From assembly GCF_011634775.1 (NCBI RefSeq), contig NZ_JAALXT010000003.1, positions 930,001 to 994,000 on the forward strand: DNA of 64,000 nucleotides. The letters are read 5' to 3'. Every line of letters begins with the position of its first letter. Position 1 is the stretch's first letter. This stretch comes from Thalassoroseus pseudoceratinae (GTDB lineage: Bacteria > Planctomycetota > Planctomycetia > Planctomycetales > Planctomycetaceae). The notes below the pieces were generated by a model. It was given only the letters and a program-made list of their open reading frames with translations, did not search any database and had not been told where the DNA came from. This document shows, one piece after another, positions 42,621-50,549 of this stretch. The translations under genes were made by a program, and so were the position numbers.

Positions 42621-43913
42621 ATGCGAAACGTTCTCAGCGTCATTTTGGGCGGCGGTAAAGGCACTCGGTTATTTCCGCTCACACGCTACCGTTCCAAGCC
42701 CGCCGTACCGTTGGCCGGGAAATATCGGCTGATCGATATCCCAATCTCGAACTGTATGAATAGCGGTATCAACCGGATGTACCTGCTGACGCAGTTCAAT
42801 TCGGTCAGTCTGCACCGTCATATTCGCCAGACTTACAACTTCGATAACTTCTCCGGCGGTTTTGTCGAGATTCTGGCCGCACAGCAGACGAACAATCGCG
42901 GGACGGATTGGTACCAAGGCACGGCGGACGCGGTTCGCAAGCAGTTGCGGTATTTTGACCAACCGGGCATCGACTACATTCTGATTCTCTCCGGCGATCA
43001 ACTATACCGGATGAACTACGCGGACATGCTGAAGACATGTCAGGATGCGGACGCCGACGTGTCCATCGCCGTGCTGCCGGTCGCCAGTGAAGAAGCTCAT
43101 GCGTTTGGGATCATGAAACTCGATCCGTCGTTCCGCGTGGTCGATTTCGTCGAGAAACCGAAAACACCGGAAGCCCTTGCGGATGCCCGGACCGATCCCG
43201 CCAAGATTGACGAACTCGGTTTCGAAAGCCGAGGCCGCGATTGTCTTGCGAACATGGGGATCTATCTGTTCAAGAAGGACGTGTTGTTCGAACTCCTCGA
43301 AGGGAACGATTACGAAGACTTCGGCAAGCAGATTTTCCCACTCGCATTGAAAGAGAAGAAGGTTCAAGCTCACCTATTTGACGGCTACTGGGAAGACATT
43401 GGGACGGTGAAGGCGTTCTACGAGGCGAACTTGGCGTTGGCACAACCGAAGCCACCGTTTCGATTTGTCGCCGGGAACGAACCGATCTACACGCACGCCC
43501 GATTCCTGCCGCCGACGCAAATTTCCGGAGCGACCATCAACAACAGCATGATCGCCGATGGCTGCGAAATCGGTGAAGGCACCGTCATCGAAAATAGCGT
43601 TGTCGGTCTTCGATGCCGCATCGGACGGAACGCCGTCATCAAGGATTCGATCTTGATGGGTGCCGACTTCTACGAATACGGCGGTGCCTACGGTGCTTCG
43701 GAAATGCAATCCGAGAACATTGGATCGGGCAGCCACGTTGAAGGGGCGATCATCGACAAGAACTGTCGAATCGGTCGGAATGTTACGATCAAACCTGGTC
43801 CCGACATGTCCGACAACGAGGACTTCACAGAGCCAGTCGTCGTGCGAGACGGTGTGATCTTCGTGCAAAAAGAGGCCCAATTGCCCGAAGGCTATGTGTT
43901 CCGCCCTCATTGA
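42621..43913 (+). CDS. glgC: Glucose-1-phosphate adenylyltransferase
   Basis: The 430-residue product begins with the nucleotidyltransferase signature ILGGGKGTRLFPLTRYRSKPAVPLAGKYRLIDIP and has the C-terminal left-handed beta helix (SGATINNSMIADGCEIGEGTV). GlgC makes ADP-glucose for glycogen synthesis. Length and motifs are typical. The gene stands alone; glycogen synthase and branching enzyme are not adjacent. A strong hairpin follows its stop. Confidence 0.94.
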   Translation: MRNVLSVILGGGKGTRLFPLTRYRSKPAVPLAGKYRLIDIPISNCMNSGINRMYLLTQFNSVSLHRHIRQTYNFDNFSGGFVEILAAQQTNNRGTDWYQGTADAVRKQLRYFDQPGIDYILILSGDQLYRMNYADMLKTCQDADADVSIAVLPVASEEAHAFGIMKLDPSFRVVDFVEKPKTPEALADARTDPAKIDELGFESRGRDCLANMGIYLFKKDVLFELLEGNDYEDFGKQIFPLALKEKKVQAHLFDGYWEDIGTVKAFYEANLALAQPKPPFRFVAGNEPIYTHARFLPPTQISGATINNSMIADGCEIGEGTVIENSVVGLRCRIGRNAVIKDSILMGADFYEYGGAYGASEMQSENIGSGSHVEGAIIDKNCRIGRNVTIKPGPDMSDNEDFTEPVVVRDGVIFVQKEAQLPEGYVFRPH

Positions 43914-43926
43914 TGCGGAATCGTTA

Positions 43927-43975
43927 TTCAGCATGCACGGTTCGCTGACCTTGGGCGTTCCGTGCATAAGCTGAA
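43927..43975 (+). terminator. Strong hairpin between glgC and the next gene
   Basis: TTCAGC-ATGCACGG (43927-43940) pairs with CCGTGCAT-AA-GCTGAA (43960-43975), 14 base pairs with a 2-nt bulge. It lies between convergent genes and has no U tract, so it may be a factor-dependent or processing site serving both. Confidence 0.45.
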
Positions 43976-43986
43976 CGATCGGTGTG

Positions 43987-44709
43987 TTATTCGTCCCATG
44001 ACGGAGCGAATTTGAACACCTCGACGATCCAACGATCGCCGACTTCGACACCCTTCTTTTTCGTCAGTCGGCCTTTCACTCGGACCATTTTCCCGCTCAG
44101 TTGGCCGGCCTCTTCTGACCACTCTTTGTTTGCACTCAGGTCGAGTTCCAAAGAGATGTTGTCGACTTCGACGGTTGTTCCCGTCGTCTCGCCGCCGATC
44201 ACCACAACTCCGTGCTGAAGTTTCCCACGGATGTCGACAATAATGCGTTCGGTGGCATCGGCAAAGTCGTCTCCGGGTTCAAGCGGCTTTCCGTTGACGC
44301 TCCGAACTCCCGCTTTGAGCACCTTGACCAACGCGTAGCCAAAACCAGGACCGCCGATTTTGGTTGCCGCTGACCGCACCTGCAAATTGCCTTTCGCGTC
44401 CAATTCCATCGCCATGAGAATTCGATTTGGCCCGCTCACGGTCGCGACAATCACCATGTCGCGAGTGAAATTGATTTCCGGAACTTCAGCGGTTCCCCGC
44501 CAAGCCTTCCAGACTTTCGCCCAGGTTTTCTGATCGGTGATGAACCCAGACTTCGGGGCGACGTTTCGCGACTCACTGTTCCGCAACACGCCCTTCCAGT
44601 CTTCCAGCGGCTTGACGACACCCGCGAAGACCGATGGGCCTCCGCAAATTCCCGCGATGTAGAGAATGCCCGCGAAGATGAGTTGCTGTCGTGTGTTTGG
44701 TCCGACCAT
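43987..44709 (-). CDS. Secreted hypothetical protein
   Basis: The 240-residue product has a signal peptide (LIFAGILYIAGICGGPSVFA) and a beta-rich remainder with no domain I recognise: strands around ALVKVLKAGVRSVNG and MVIVATVSGPNRILMAMELD. The C-terminus is Lys-rich and ends WIVEVFKFAPSWDE. No cysteines or catalytic motif are apparent. An AAGGAG ribosome binding site lies 7 bp upstream of the ATG. Its 3' end is convergent with glgC. Confidence 0.7.
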   Translation of the reverse strand: MVGPNTRQQLIFAGILYIAGICGGPSVFAGVVKPLEDWKGVLRNSESRNVAPKSGFITDQKTWAKVWKAWRGTAEVPEINFTRDMVIVATVSGPNRILMAMELDAKGNLQVRSAATKIGGPGFGYALVKVLKAGVRSVNGKPLEPGDDFADATERIIVDIRGKLQHGVVVIGGETTGTTVEVDNISLELDLSANKEWSEEAGQLSGKMVRVKGRLTKKKGVEVGDRWIVEVFKFAPSWDE

Positions 44710-44897
44710 TGTGTGAAACTCCTTAGAATCCGTGGCTCGAATGAGTTCAGATTTTGTTGAAAGTCATGCTCTCAGTCTCATAGCGGCTTTTGCATCGCAG
44801 CGGTCCTGACTCCATCGTTTTTTCGCGTGCATTGCGGACACAGTCAGCCGTCATCCAGTCTCGCATTCCGGGACCGATTTCACCAACGCGGTGAATT

Positions 44898-45881
44898 TCA
44901 CACCTCGTCGGATGGCTCAACCTGAAGGTGCGAATACGCGGCAAGGCTGGTTTCCGCTGGGATTTGAACTGACCCGCGAAGGACGCTATGCGGTCCGATT
45001 TCGCAGTTCTCGCCAATTCCGACAGGGCCGTCGATGACCACAAATGGATGAATGGTGGTGTCGCTCTCGATACGGGCCCGCGGATCGATGGAGACTTGCG
45101 TGGGATCGAGGATGGTCACACCATCTCGCATCCGAGATTCCAACGACGCCGTATGAATCGCCTGGCGAACAGTCGCTAACTGCGATCGCGTGTTGACGCC
45201 AATTGCTTCCGCGATGTCGAACTGCATGCTGGCCACTACGGGGTCGCCGTCGGCCTTCATGATTGCAGGGCAGTCGGTGAGATAGTACTCACCCTGTTCA
45301 TTGTCGGTGCTGAGTTTCGTCAATGATTGCAGAAGTTTTCGGCAATCGAACGCGAAGCACCCGGTGTTGATTTCCGTAATCTGTTGCTCTTCGGGCGAGG
45401 CGTCTTTTTGCTCGACAATTCGCAGGAAGTTGCCGCTATCGTCGCGAACAATTCGTCCTAGTCCGAAATTCGCTTCCGTATCCGCTGTCCCAATCACACA
45501 GGCAGCACGCTCGTCAGCTTGCACACGCAGCAAGCCTTCCAACGAAGAACTTTTCAGCAGCGGCGTATCACCGGCGAGCACCAAGACCGAACCATCATGG
45601 TCGTCGAGATGCTCACGACACATCATCACTGCATGCCCGGTCCCTTTTTGATCGGATTGCAAGGCGAATTCCACATCGGAGTGGTGCGACAGGCTGGATT
45701 GAACCTCATTCGCCTTGTGACCGACGACGACCACAATTCGGTCCACACCAGCGCCGCGAGCGGCATCCAAAACGTATTCGATCATTGGACGACCGAAAAT
45801 CGGATGCAGAACTTTCGGCACGCTGGACTTCATCCGCGTACTTTTTCCAGCAGCCAGCACAACGGCGACGAGAGCAGACAT
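44898..45881 (-). CDS. glmU: GlmU-like uridylyltransferase, short form
   Basis: The product is 327 residues, about 100-130 fewer than full GlmU. Residues 1-230 are a complete pyrophosphorylase domain (VVLAAGKSTRMKSSVPKVLH, then GTGHAV, GDTPL and TEINTGCFAFDC). The C-terminal beta-helix is cut short after about four coils (SIDPRARIESDTTIHPFVVI and IGENCEIGPHSV) and lacks the acetyltransferase site. I infer that it makes UDP-N-acetylglucosamine but depends on another enzyme for the acetyl step, or acts as a different sugar nucleotidyltransferase. The ATG at 45881 starts the domain; the longer frame begins at 45926. Confidence 0.85.
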   Translation of the reverse strand: MSALVAVVLAAGKSTRMKSSVPKVLHPIFGRPMIEYVLDAARGAGVDRIVVVVGHKANEVQSSLSHHSDVEFALQSDQKGTGHAVMMCREHLDDHDGSVLVLAGDTPLLKSSSLEGLLRVQADERAACVIGTADTEANFGLGRIVRDDSGNFLRIVEQKDASPEEQQITEINTGCFAFDCRKLLQSLTKLSTDNEQGEYYLTDCPAIMKADGDPVVASMQFDIAEAIGVNTRSQLATVRQAIHTASLESRMRDGVTILDPTQVSIDPRARIESDTTIHPFVVIDGPVGIGENCEIGPHSVLRGSVQIPAETSLAAYSHLQVEPSDEV

Positions 45882-45931
45882 TTTGGCACCACCAATTTGG
45901 ATGAACGACTCTTCCAACTCAGTCAAACGGT

Positions 45932-45960
45932 GCTATAGCAGATGTGACGCGTTTGGTGAA
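45932..45960 (-). promoter_or_regulatory. Sigma70-like promoter of the GlmU-like gene
   Basis: On the minus strand TTCACC (45960-45955) and TATAGC (45937-45932) are 17 bp apart, and TGC in front of the hexamer adds an extended -10. It overlaps the end of the TraB-like gene; the leader to 45881 would be about 45 nt. Confidence 0.4.
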
Positions 45961-45964
45961 GACG

Positions 45965-46933
45965 CTATTTCAAATCCCAAGCTTCAACCCAACGCACATT
46001 GTCCACTTTCATGCCAAATTTTTTCACAAGTCGTTCTTCGAAGTCGGGCATATGGGCGGCTCCGTAGAAAATCGCAATTTTCTTGGTGCCTTTGTCGAGT
46101 TCTTCCTGATAAACCTTGAGAGCGGCCTGGTTCCGGTCTTCGACCAGAAGCGTGTTCAAGGTTTCGCCCAAAGCCGCTGATGCTTGCGGATCACCGAGTT
46201 GCAAGGCCATCATTCGGCGAAGTTTCTTGCCACCGTCCGGATTGAAAAGCAAATCCATCAACGAGATTTGCGGGACGGAACCCGGATCAGCCGCTTGCTT
46301 GGCAGCCATACGATTGCTTTCGCGGATCATATCTCGCAGGATGCCCAGAATGAGAGTGAATCCCGTATCGCCACGTTCTTCCATGGCCTTCTTCATTTCG
46401 GCGGGCGACATATCTGCGTGCTTGAAATTCTCCTTGGAGTAGTCGACAACCCGCAGTTGAGAATCCAGCTTCAGCATGTTCTTGAGCATCTGAACCGGGA
46501 ACATATCGCCGCCCTTCCGGCCACCTTTGGGAACTCGCGTCCCCTTTTCAGCGACCAATTCGTAGAGCACGACATCATATTTCGTGAACTCTTCGTTGAG
46601 AGTGCGGTAATAAGAGGTATCCCCGACATGGACCGCTCCGATGAGGTCCAGAACGACGTCGGGCTTACCGGCTGCGGGTACGAATCGAACGATCGAGGTC
46701 TCCAACGCCAACGGTTCCCCGTCATCGTTGCGACGAATGCGAATATATCGCGATTCGGGGTGCTCCAACTTGGTTTCGTCGGCATCGGTCTTGGGTTCAA
46801 CGCTGGGCTTTTCAGACGTTTCCGGTTCGACGGTCGCTGGAGGAGCCGAAAAACCAATCGCTGGCAACCCGACGGTTAAAGCATACGCAGCAAATGAACA
46901 AAAGAGCCAGCGGGACATACGGGCGGTCGGCAT
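45965..46933 (-). CDS. TraB/GumN-like exported protein
   Basis: The 322-residue product has a signal peptide (LFCSFAAYALTVGLPAIGFSA) and then a TraB/TIKI-type core: DLIGAVHVGDTSYYRTLNEEFTKYDVVLYEL near the start and KKIAIFYGAAHMPDFEERLVKKFG near the end, giving the two conserved Gly-x-x-His motifs and the acidic residue between them. Some family members are metal-dependent proteases (TIKI), others are of unknown function. The ATG at 46933 follows GGAG by 7 bp. The GlmU-like gene is downstream on the same strand. Confidence 0.8.
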   Translation of the reverse strand: MPTARMSRWLFCSFAAYALTVGLPAIGFSAPPATVEPETSEKPSVEPKTDADETKLEHPESRYIRIRRNDDGEPLALETSIVRFVPAAGKPDVVLDLIGAVHVGDTSYYRTLNEEFTKYDVVLYELVAEKGTRVPKGGRKGGDMFPVQMLKNMLKLDSQLRVVDYSKENFKHADMSPAEMKKAMEERGDTGFTLILGILRDMIRESNRMAAKQAADPGSVPQISLMDLLFNPDGGKKLRRMMALQLGDPQASAALGETLNTLLVEDRNQAALKVYQEELDKGTKKIAIFYGAAHMPDFEERLVKKFGMKVDNVRWVEAWDLK

Positions 46934-47135
46934 CGGTCAACTCCGTAGCGGATGACAGGTAAGTTTCGTTTCTATTGTTTGGCCAATTGCTTGGTTCCGT
47001 CAAGTGGCTGGGATTGCGAGGGCAGGTTTTTCTTCGATCGATAGCTCACTTTGCGTCGTGTGTCGTGCATCCTGAAGTTCGACACGCTATCATCCGTCCT
47101 TCATCATTTCCTCAGTCAAGTCGGACTGCCCGTCG

Positions 47136-48347
47136 ATGCCTTCGACTGTCCTGGTCATCTCGTTTGATCGACTGCCAGCTCACGCGTTGGGCTGTTATGG
47201 CGGTGTCGGTGCACAGACTCCCCAGCTGGATCGTTTAGCCGCCGAAGGCGTGGTTTTCGATTCCCATTACTTGGAAGACGTCGGAACGGAATCTCCTCGT
47301 CATGCATGGTGGAGCGGGCGATACGAACATGCATCGCCGGATGAACCGTCGTCACCGAATCTGTTTGAGCTATTGATCGAGCACGATGTTGACGTGCAAT
47401 TGATCACGCATTCACACGTCACGACCGATGAGGACCAAAATCCTGCCGAAGACGAGAATGTCGCAAAAGAAGTCCCTGATCTCGACCGACGCGTTTTCGA
47501 TCGAGGGCTTGAGCAACTCCGAAAGTGGTTGGGGACACCCGCAGATCGGTCGCGTTTATTGTGGCTGCACACGCCGGGCTATGCGGATTTTCAAAAGGTC
47601 GAGACTTGGCCTTCGGTTCCTTCGGCGGGCGGTTTTGATGTCGAACTTTATGACACGTTGATCCAGGCGGCTCGGGACGGTGCGAACGTGTCCCAAGAAC
47701 AGCAGGAACTTTGGCGGCAAATCCAGCGGGATCGAGTTACAGAGATCGATCGCCAGATCGGATTGCTGTGCGACGAAATCCGCAACGCTGACCATTCCCC
47801 TGTGGTTGTCGTCACCGTCGCACGCGGCGACGTGCCAATCCTTTCGTCACTTGTGCCCGATTGTCCGGCAACATTATCAATCTCGCATGTTCGAGTCCCT
47901 CAAATTGTTTGGGGAACACAAAAAAAAGCCGCAATGCGTCGCAAAGAACTCACGCAAACGGTTGATATCGCGCCAACCTTGCTAAAAATGTTGACAGATG
48001 TGGAACCTCCCGACCATTGGGTCGGACAGGATCTCGGTCAGCTCCTCAATACACCAATGGCGAATGTCTCTGATTGGAATTGCGATTCCATCAAGTTGGG
48101 GGCGAATCGGAAATTCTGTTTCGGCGTCAGAACAGCGGATTATTACTTGGCCGTCGAGGGAGAGGACGATGCGTTTGTCGAGGACATTGCCATGCTCTTC
48201 CAGCTCCCGGAAGATGCCCATGGTGTTCACAATCTTGCGAGACAGGAGCCAAGTGTAGTGGAGGAGCTCATCGAGAAATATCGCGAATTTCGGACGAGTT
48301 GCGAAAAAGTTGGTGAGGATTTGGGGAAGGAATCGTCACAAACTTAG
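47136..48347 (+). CDS. Sulfatase-fold protein lacking the active-site cysteine
   Basis: A 403-residue protein of the alkaline phosphatase/sulfatase superfamily: LVISFDRLPAHALGCYGG at the N-terminus matches the metal-binding start (D, then G-C-Y-G). The sulfatase consensus C-x-P-S-R, whose cysteine becomes formylglycine, is replaced by TESPRHAWW, with glutamate at the cysteine position and histidine in place of arginine. The second metal site (usually T/S-D-H-G) reads VARGDVPIL. The fold is probably kept, but sulfatase activity is very unlikely. It has no signal peptide and stands alone before the MoxR operon. Other members of the superfamily lacking these residues are known, so a binding role is plausible. 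Confidence 0.8.
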   Translation: MPSTVLVISFDRLPAHALGCYGGVGAQTPQLDRLAAEGVVFDSHYLEDVGTESPRHAWWSGRYEHASPDEPSSPNLFELLIEHDVDVQLITHSHVTTDEDQNPAEDENVAKEVPDLDRRVFDRGLEQLRKWLGTPADRSRLLWLHTPGYADFQKVETWPSVPSAGGFDVELYDTLIQAARDGANVSQEQQELWRQIQRDRVTEIDRQIGLLCDEIRNADHSPVVVVTVARGDVPILSSLVPDCPATLSISHVRVPQIVWGTQKKAAMRRKELTQTVDIAPTLLKMLTDVEPPDHWVGQDLGQLLNTPMANVSDWNCDSIKLGANRKFCFGVRTADYYLAVEGEDDAFVEDIAMLFQLPEDAHGVHNLARQEPSVVEELIEKYREFRTSCEKVGEDLGKESSQT

Positions 48348-48556
48348 ACAGGAACACCCTGTCTTCCTTGTCGCTGCGCGGGAGCGTGGCATCGAAGATG
48401 CTGTGAGGGATGCAGTTAGTTCAGTGAGTTCGTTTTTCAGAGCCTTTCACCCCAAACCTGGGCGAGTGATTCCTTCAGAGATTGATTCGTCATCGAAGAT
48501 TTGTAATTCACCGCAGAGCATGAAGGCGGTAACACAGTCTAAGGATTGATTGCTTT

Positions 48557-49630
48557 ATGACAGACTCAAATGCCGGACCAACGGGTTCGCTGCCTCAAGA
48601 TATCGACAAGTCGATTGAACGAATCACGAAAGCCTACGACGCGATCCGTGCGCAAATGTCGCGGGTGATCGTCGGTCAGGAGACCGTCGTCGAGCAGTTG
48701 TTGATTGCGTTGTTCAGTCGGGGGCACTGCTTACTGGAAGGTGTGCCTGGTCTGGCAAAAACGCTGATGATCAGCACGTTGGCTCGGTCGTTGTCAATGA
48801 CTTTCGCCCGTATCCAGTTTACGCCGGACCTGATGCCGGCGGACATCACCGGAACGGACGTGCTGCAAGAGAACCGCGAAACCGGCCAACGCGAGTTCCG
48901 ATTCATCTCCGGCCCGTTGTTTCACAATGTGGTGCTCGCGGACGAAATCAACCGAACTCCGCCGAAAACGCAGGCCGCTTTGTTGGAGGCGATGCAGGAA
49001 CGGCAGGTCACAGTGGGGCAGGCGCGGCATGTGCTGTCCGATCCGTTCTTCGTTTTGGCAACCATGAACCCAATCGAGCAAGAAGGGACTTACGCACTGC
49101 CAGAAGCCCAGCAAGACCGATTCATGTTCAAGGTGCTGGTTGACTATCCCACCTTTGAAGAAGAAAAGCAGATCGCCAAGCAAACGACTGCGGTTCAGGC
49201 TGATGACATCGAAGTCGTCCTCGACGGTGAAGAAGTCCTGCAACTGCAAAAGATTGTGCGACAAGTCCCGGTAACCGACCACGTCGTCGAATACGCACTG
49301 GCGTTGGTTCGGCAAACACGTGTAGGGCGGCCGGGAACTCCGGATTTTGTCGAAGAGTGGCTCAGTTGGGGAGCCGGTCCACGAGCCGTCCAGAATTTGC
49401 TGCTCGGTGCGAAAACCCGGGCATTGCTGACCGGTCGTGGGCATGTGTCGACTTCGGATGTCGCCGCATTAGCCAAGCCGGTTCTTCGACATCGGATTGT
49501 GGCGAACTTCGCTGCCGAAAGCGAAGGGATCACCCCAGACCGCGTTATCGATCGGTTGATCGAGGAAACACCCTCCAAAGAAGGCGGATTGACCAGTGAC
49601 AGCCGATTCCAGAAGATTTTTGCTTCCTGA
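48557..49630 (+). CDS. MoxR-family AAA+ ATPase
   Basis: The 357-residue product has the MoxR signature: Walker [10 protein letters not shown], the [15 protein letters not shown] insertion, sensor and Walker B region [32 protein letters not shown], and an arginine-finger helix. MoxR ATPases remodel partner proteins and typically sit next to VWA proteins. AAGGA lies ten bases before the ATG. Its 3' end overlaps the DUF58 gene by 35 bp, which indicates translational coupling. It heads a co-directional cluster that runs to the right edge. Confidence 0.95.
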   Translation: MTDSNAGPTGSLPQDIDKSIERITKAYDAIRAQMSRVIVGQETVVEQLLIALFSRGHCLLEGVPGLAKTLMISTLARSLSMTFARIQFTPDLMPADITGTDVLQENRETGQREFRFISGPLFHNVVLADEINRTPPKTQAALLEAMQERQVTVGQARHVLSDPFFVLATMNPIEQEGTYALPEAQQDRFMFKVLVDYPTFEEEKQIAKQTTAVQADDIEVVLDGEEVLQLQKIVRQVPVTDHVVEYALALVRQTRVGRPGTPDFVEEWLSWGAGPRAVQNLLLGAKTRALLTGRGHVSTSDVAALAKPVLRHRIVANFAAESEGITPDRVIDRLIEETPSKEGGLTSDSRFQKIFAS

Positions 49631-50507
49631 GGCGCTTGCCCGAGTTTCGCGGCTTGAAGTTCGTGCCCGACACATCGTGGAAGGGTTTCTTTCCGGTATT
49701 CATCGCAGCCCGTACTTTGGTCAGTCTGTCGAGTTCGTCCAACACCGTGAATACGTCGCGGGGGACGACATTCGACGGATCGACTGGAAAGTTTGGTCGA
49801 AGACAGACAAGTACTACCTCAAACTATTCGAGGAAGATACGAATCTGCGAACCACACTGCTGGTCGATTTGAGTGAATCGATGCAGTTTGGTACGGGGGC
49901 GATGAACAAGTTCGAATATGGCTGCACGATCGCCGCCGCGTTAGCGTATCTACTGCTCAAGCAGCAAGATGCCGTCAGCTTGGTTACGTTCGATGAAGGC
50001 ATCCGAAACGTTGTGCCAGCGCGGAGTCGGCAGAATCATTTACACGCCTTGCTTGCCTCCCTCAACGCCGAAAACCCATCGAAGAAAACGGACATGTATT
50101 CCGTTCTGCGATATGTGGCGGAGGAGAAAACGCAAAAAGGCTTGGTCGTGCTGATCTCCGATATGTTCGCGGATCGGGAAGGGTTGTTCAAAGGTTTGAA
50201 ATTGCTGAGGCATCGTGGACACGATGTGCTGCTGTTTCACGTCATGGACGATCAAGAAATCGACTTCGAATATGCCGGCACGACAAAGTTTGAAGGCATG
50301 GAAGACGCGGGCGAACTCGTTTGTGATCCACGATCGTTGCGAGAAGCCTACCAGAAAGCGTTGCAGAAATTCCTCGATGAACTTCGTCAGCATTGTGCAC
50401 GGACACTGGTCGATTACCAAGTCATTCGGACCAGCGAACATCTGGATGCGGTGCTGGCTCACTATTTGAATCATCGAATTGGGATGCGGCAAACCGTACG
50501 GAACTGA
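49596..50507 (+). CDS. DUF58 domain protein (VWA-like)
   Basis: The 303-residue product starts with GTG ([11 protein letters not shown]) overlapping the MoxR gene. It has the DUF58 signature [44 protein letters not shown] with a MIDAS-like DLSES, and a helical tail ending in [15 protein letters not shown]58 proteins accompany MoxR in Bat-type operons and are presumed to be VWA-type targets. The overlap with MoxR favours translational coupling. Confidence 0.9.
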   Translation: MTADSRRFLLPEALARVSRLEVRARHIVEGFLSGIHRSPYFGQSVEFVQHREYVAGDDIRRIDWKVWSKTDKYYLKLFEEDTNLRTTLLVDLSESMQFGTGAMNKFEYGCTIAAALAYLLLKQQDAVSLVTFDEGIRNVVPARSRQNHLHALLASLNAENPSKKTDMYSVLRYVAEEKTQKGLVVLISDMFADREGLFKGLKLLRHRGHDVLLFHVMDDQEIDFEYAGTTKFEGMEDAGELVCDPRSLREAYQKALQKFLDELRQHCARTLVDYQVIRTSEHLDAVLAHYLNHRIGMRQTVRN

Positions 50508-50549
50508 ACGTCGGTCGCGACGACCTCTCCACTTAAGCTAGACATCACG

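Noticed and set aside
43987-44709. Thought that the glgC neighbour could be glycogen-related
   Set aside because: The protein has no carbohydrate-active motif and is convergent with glgC across a strong hairpin, so the two are not co-transcribed.
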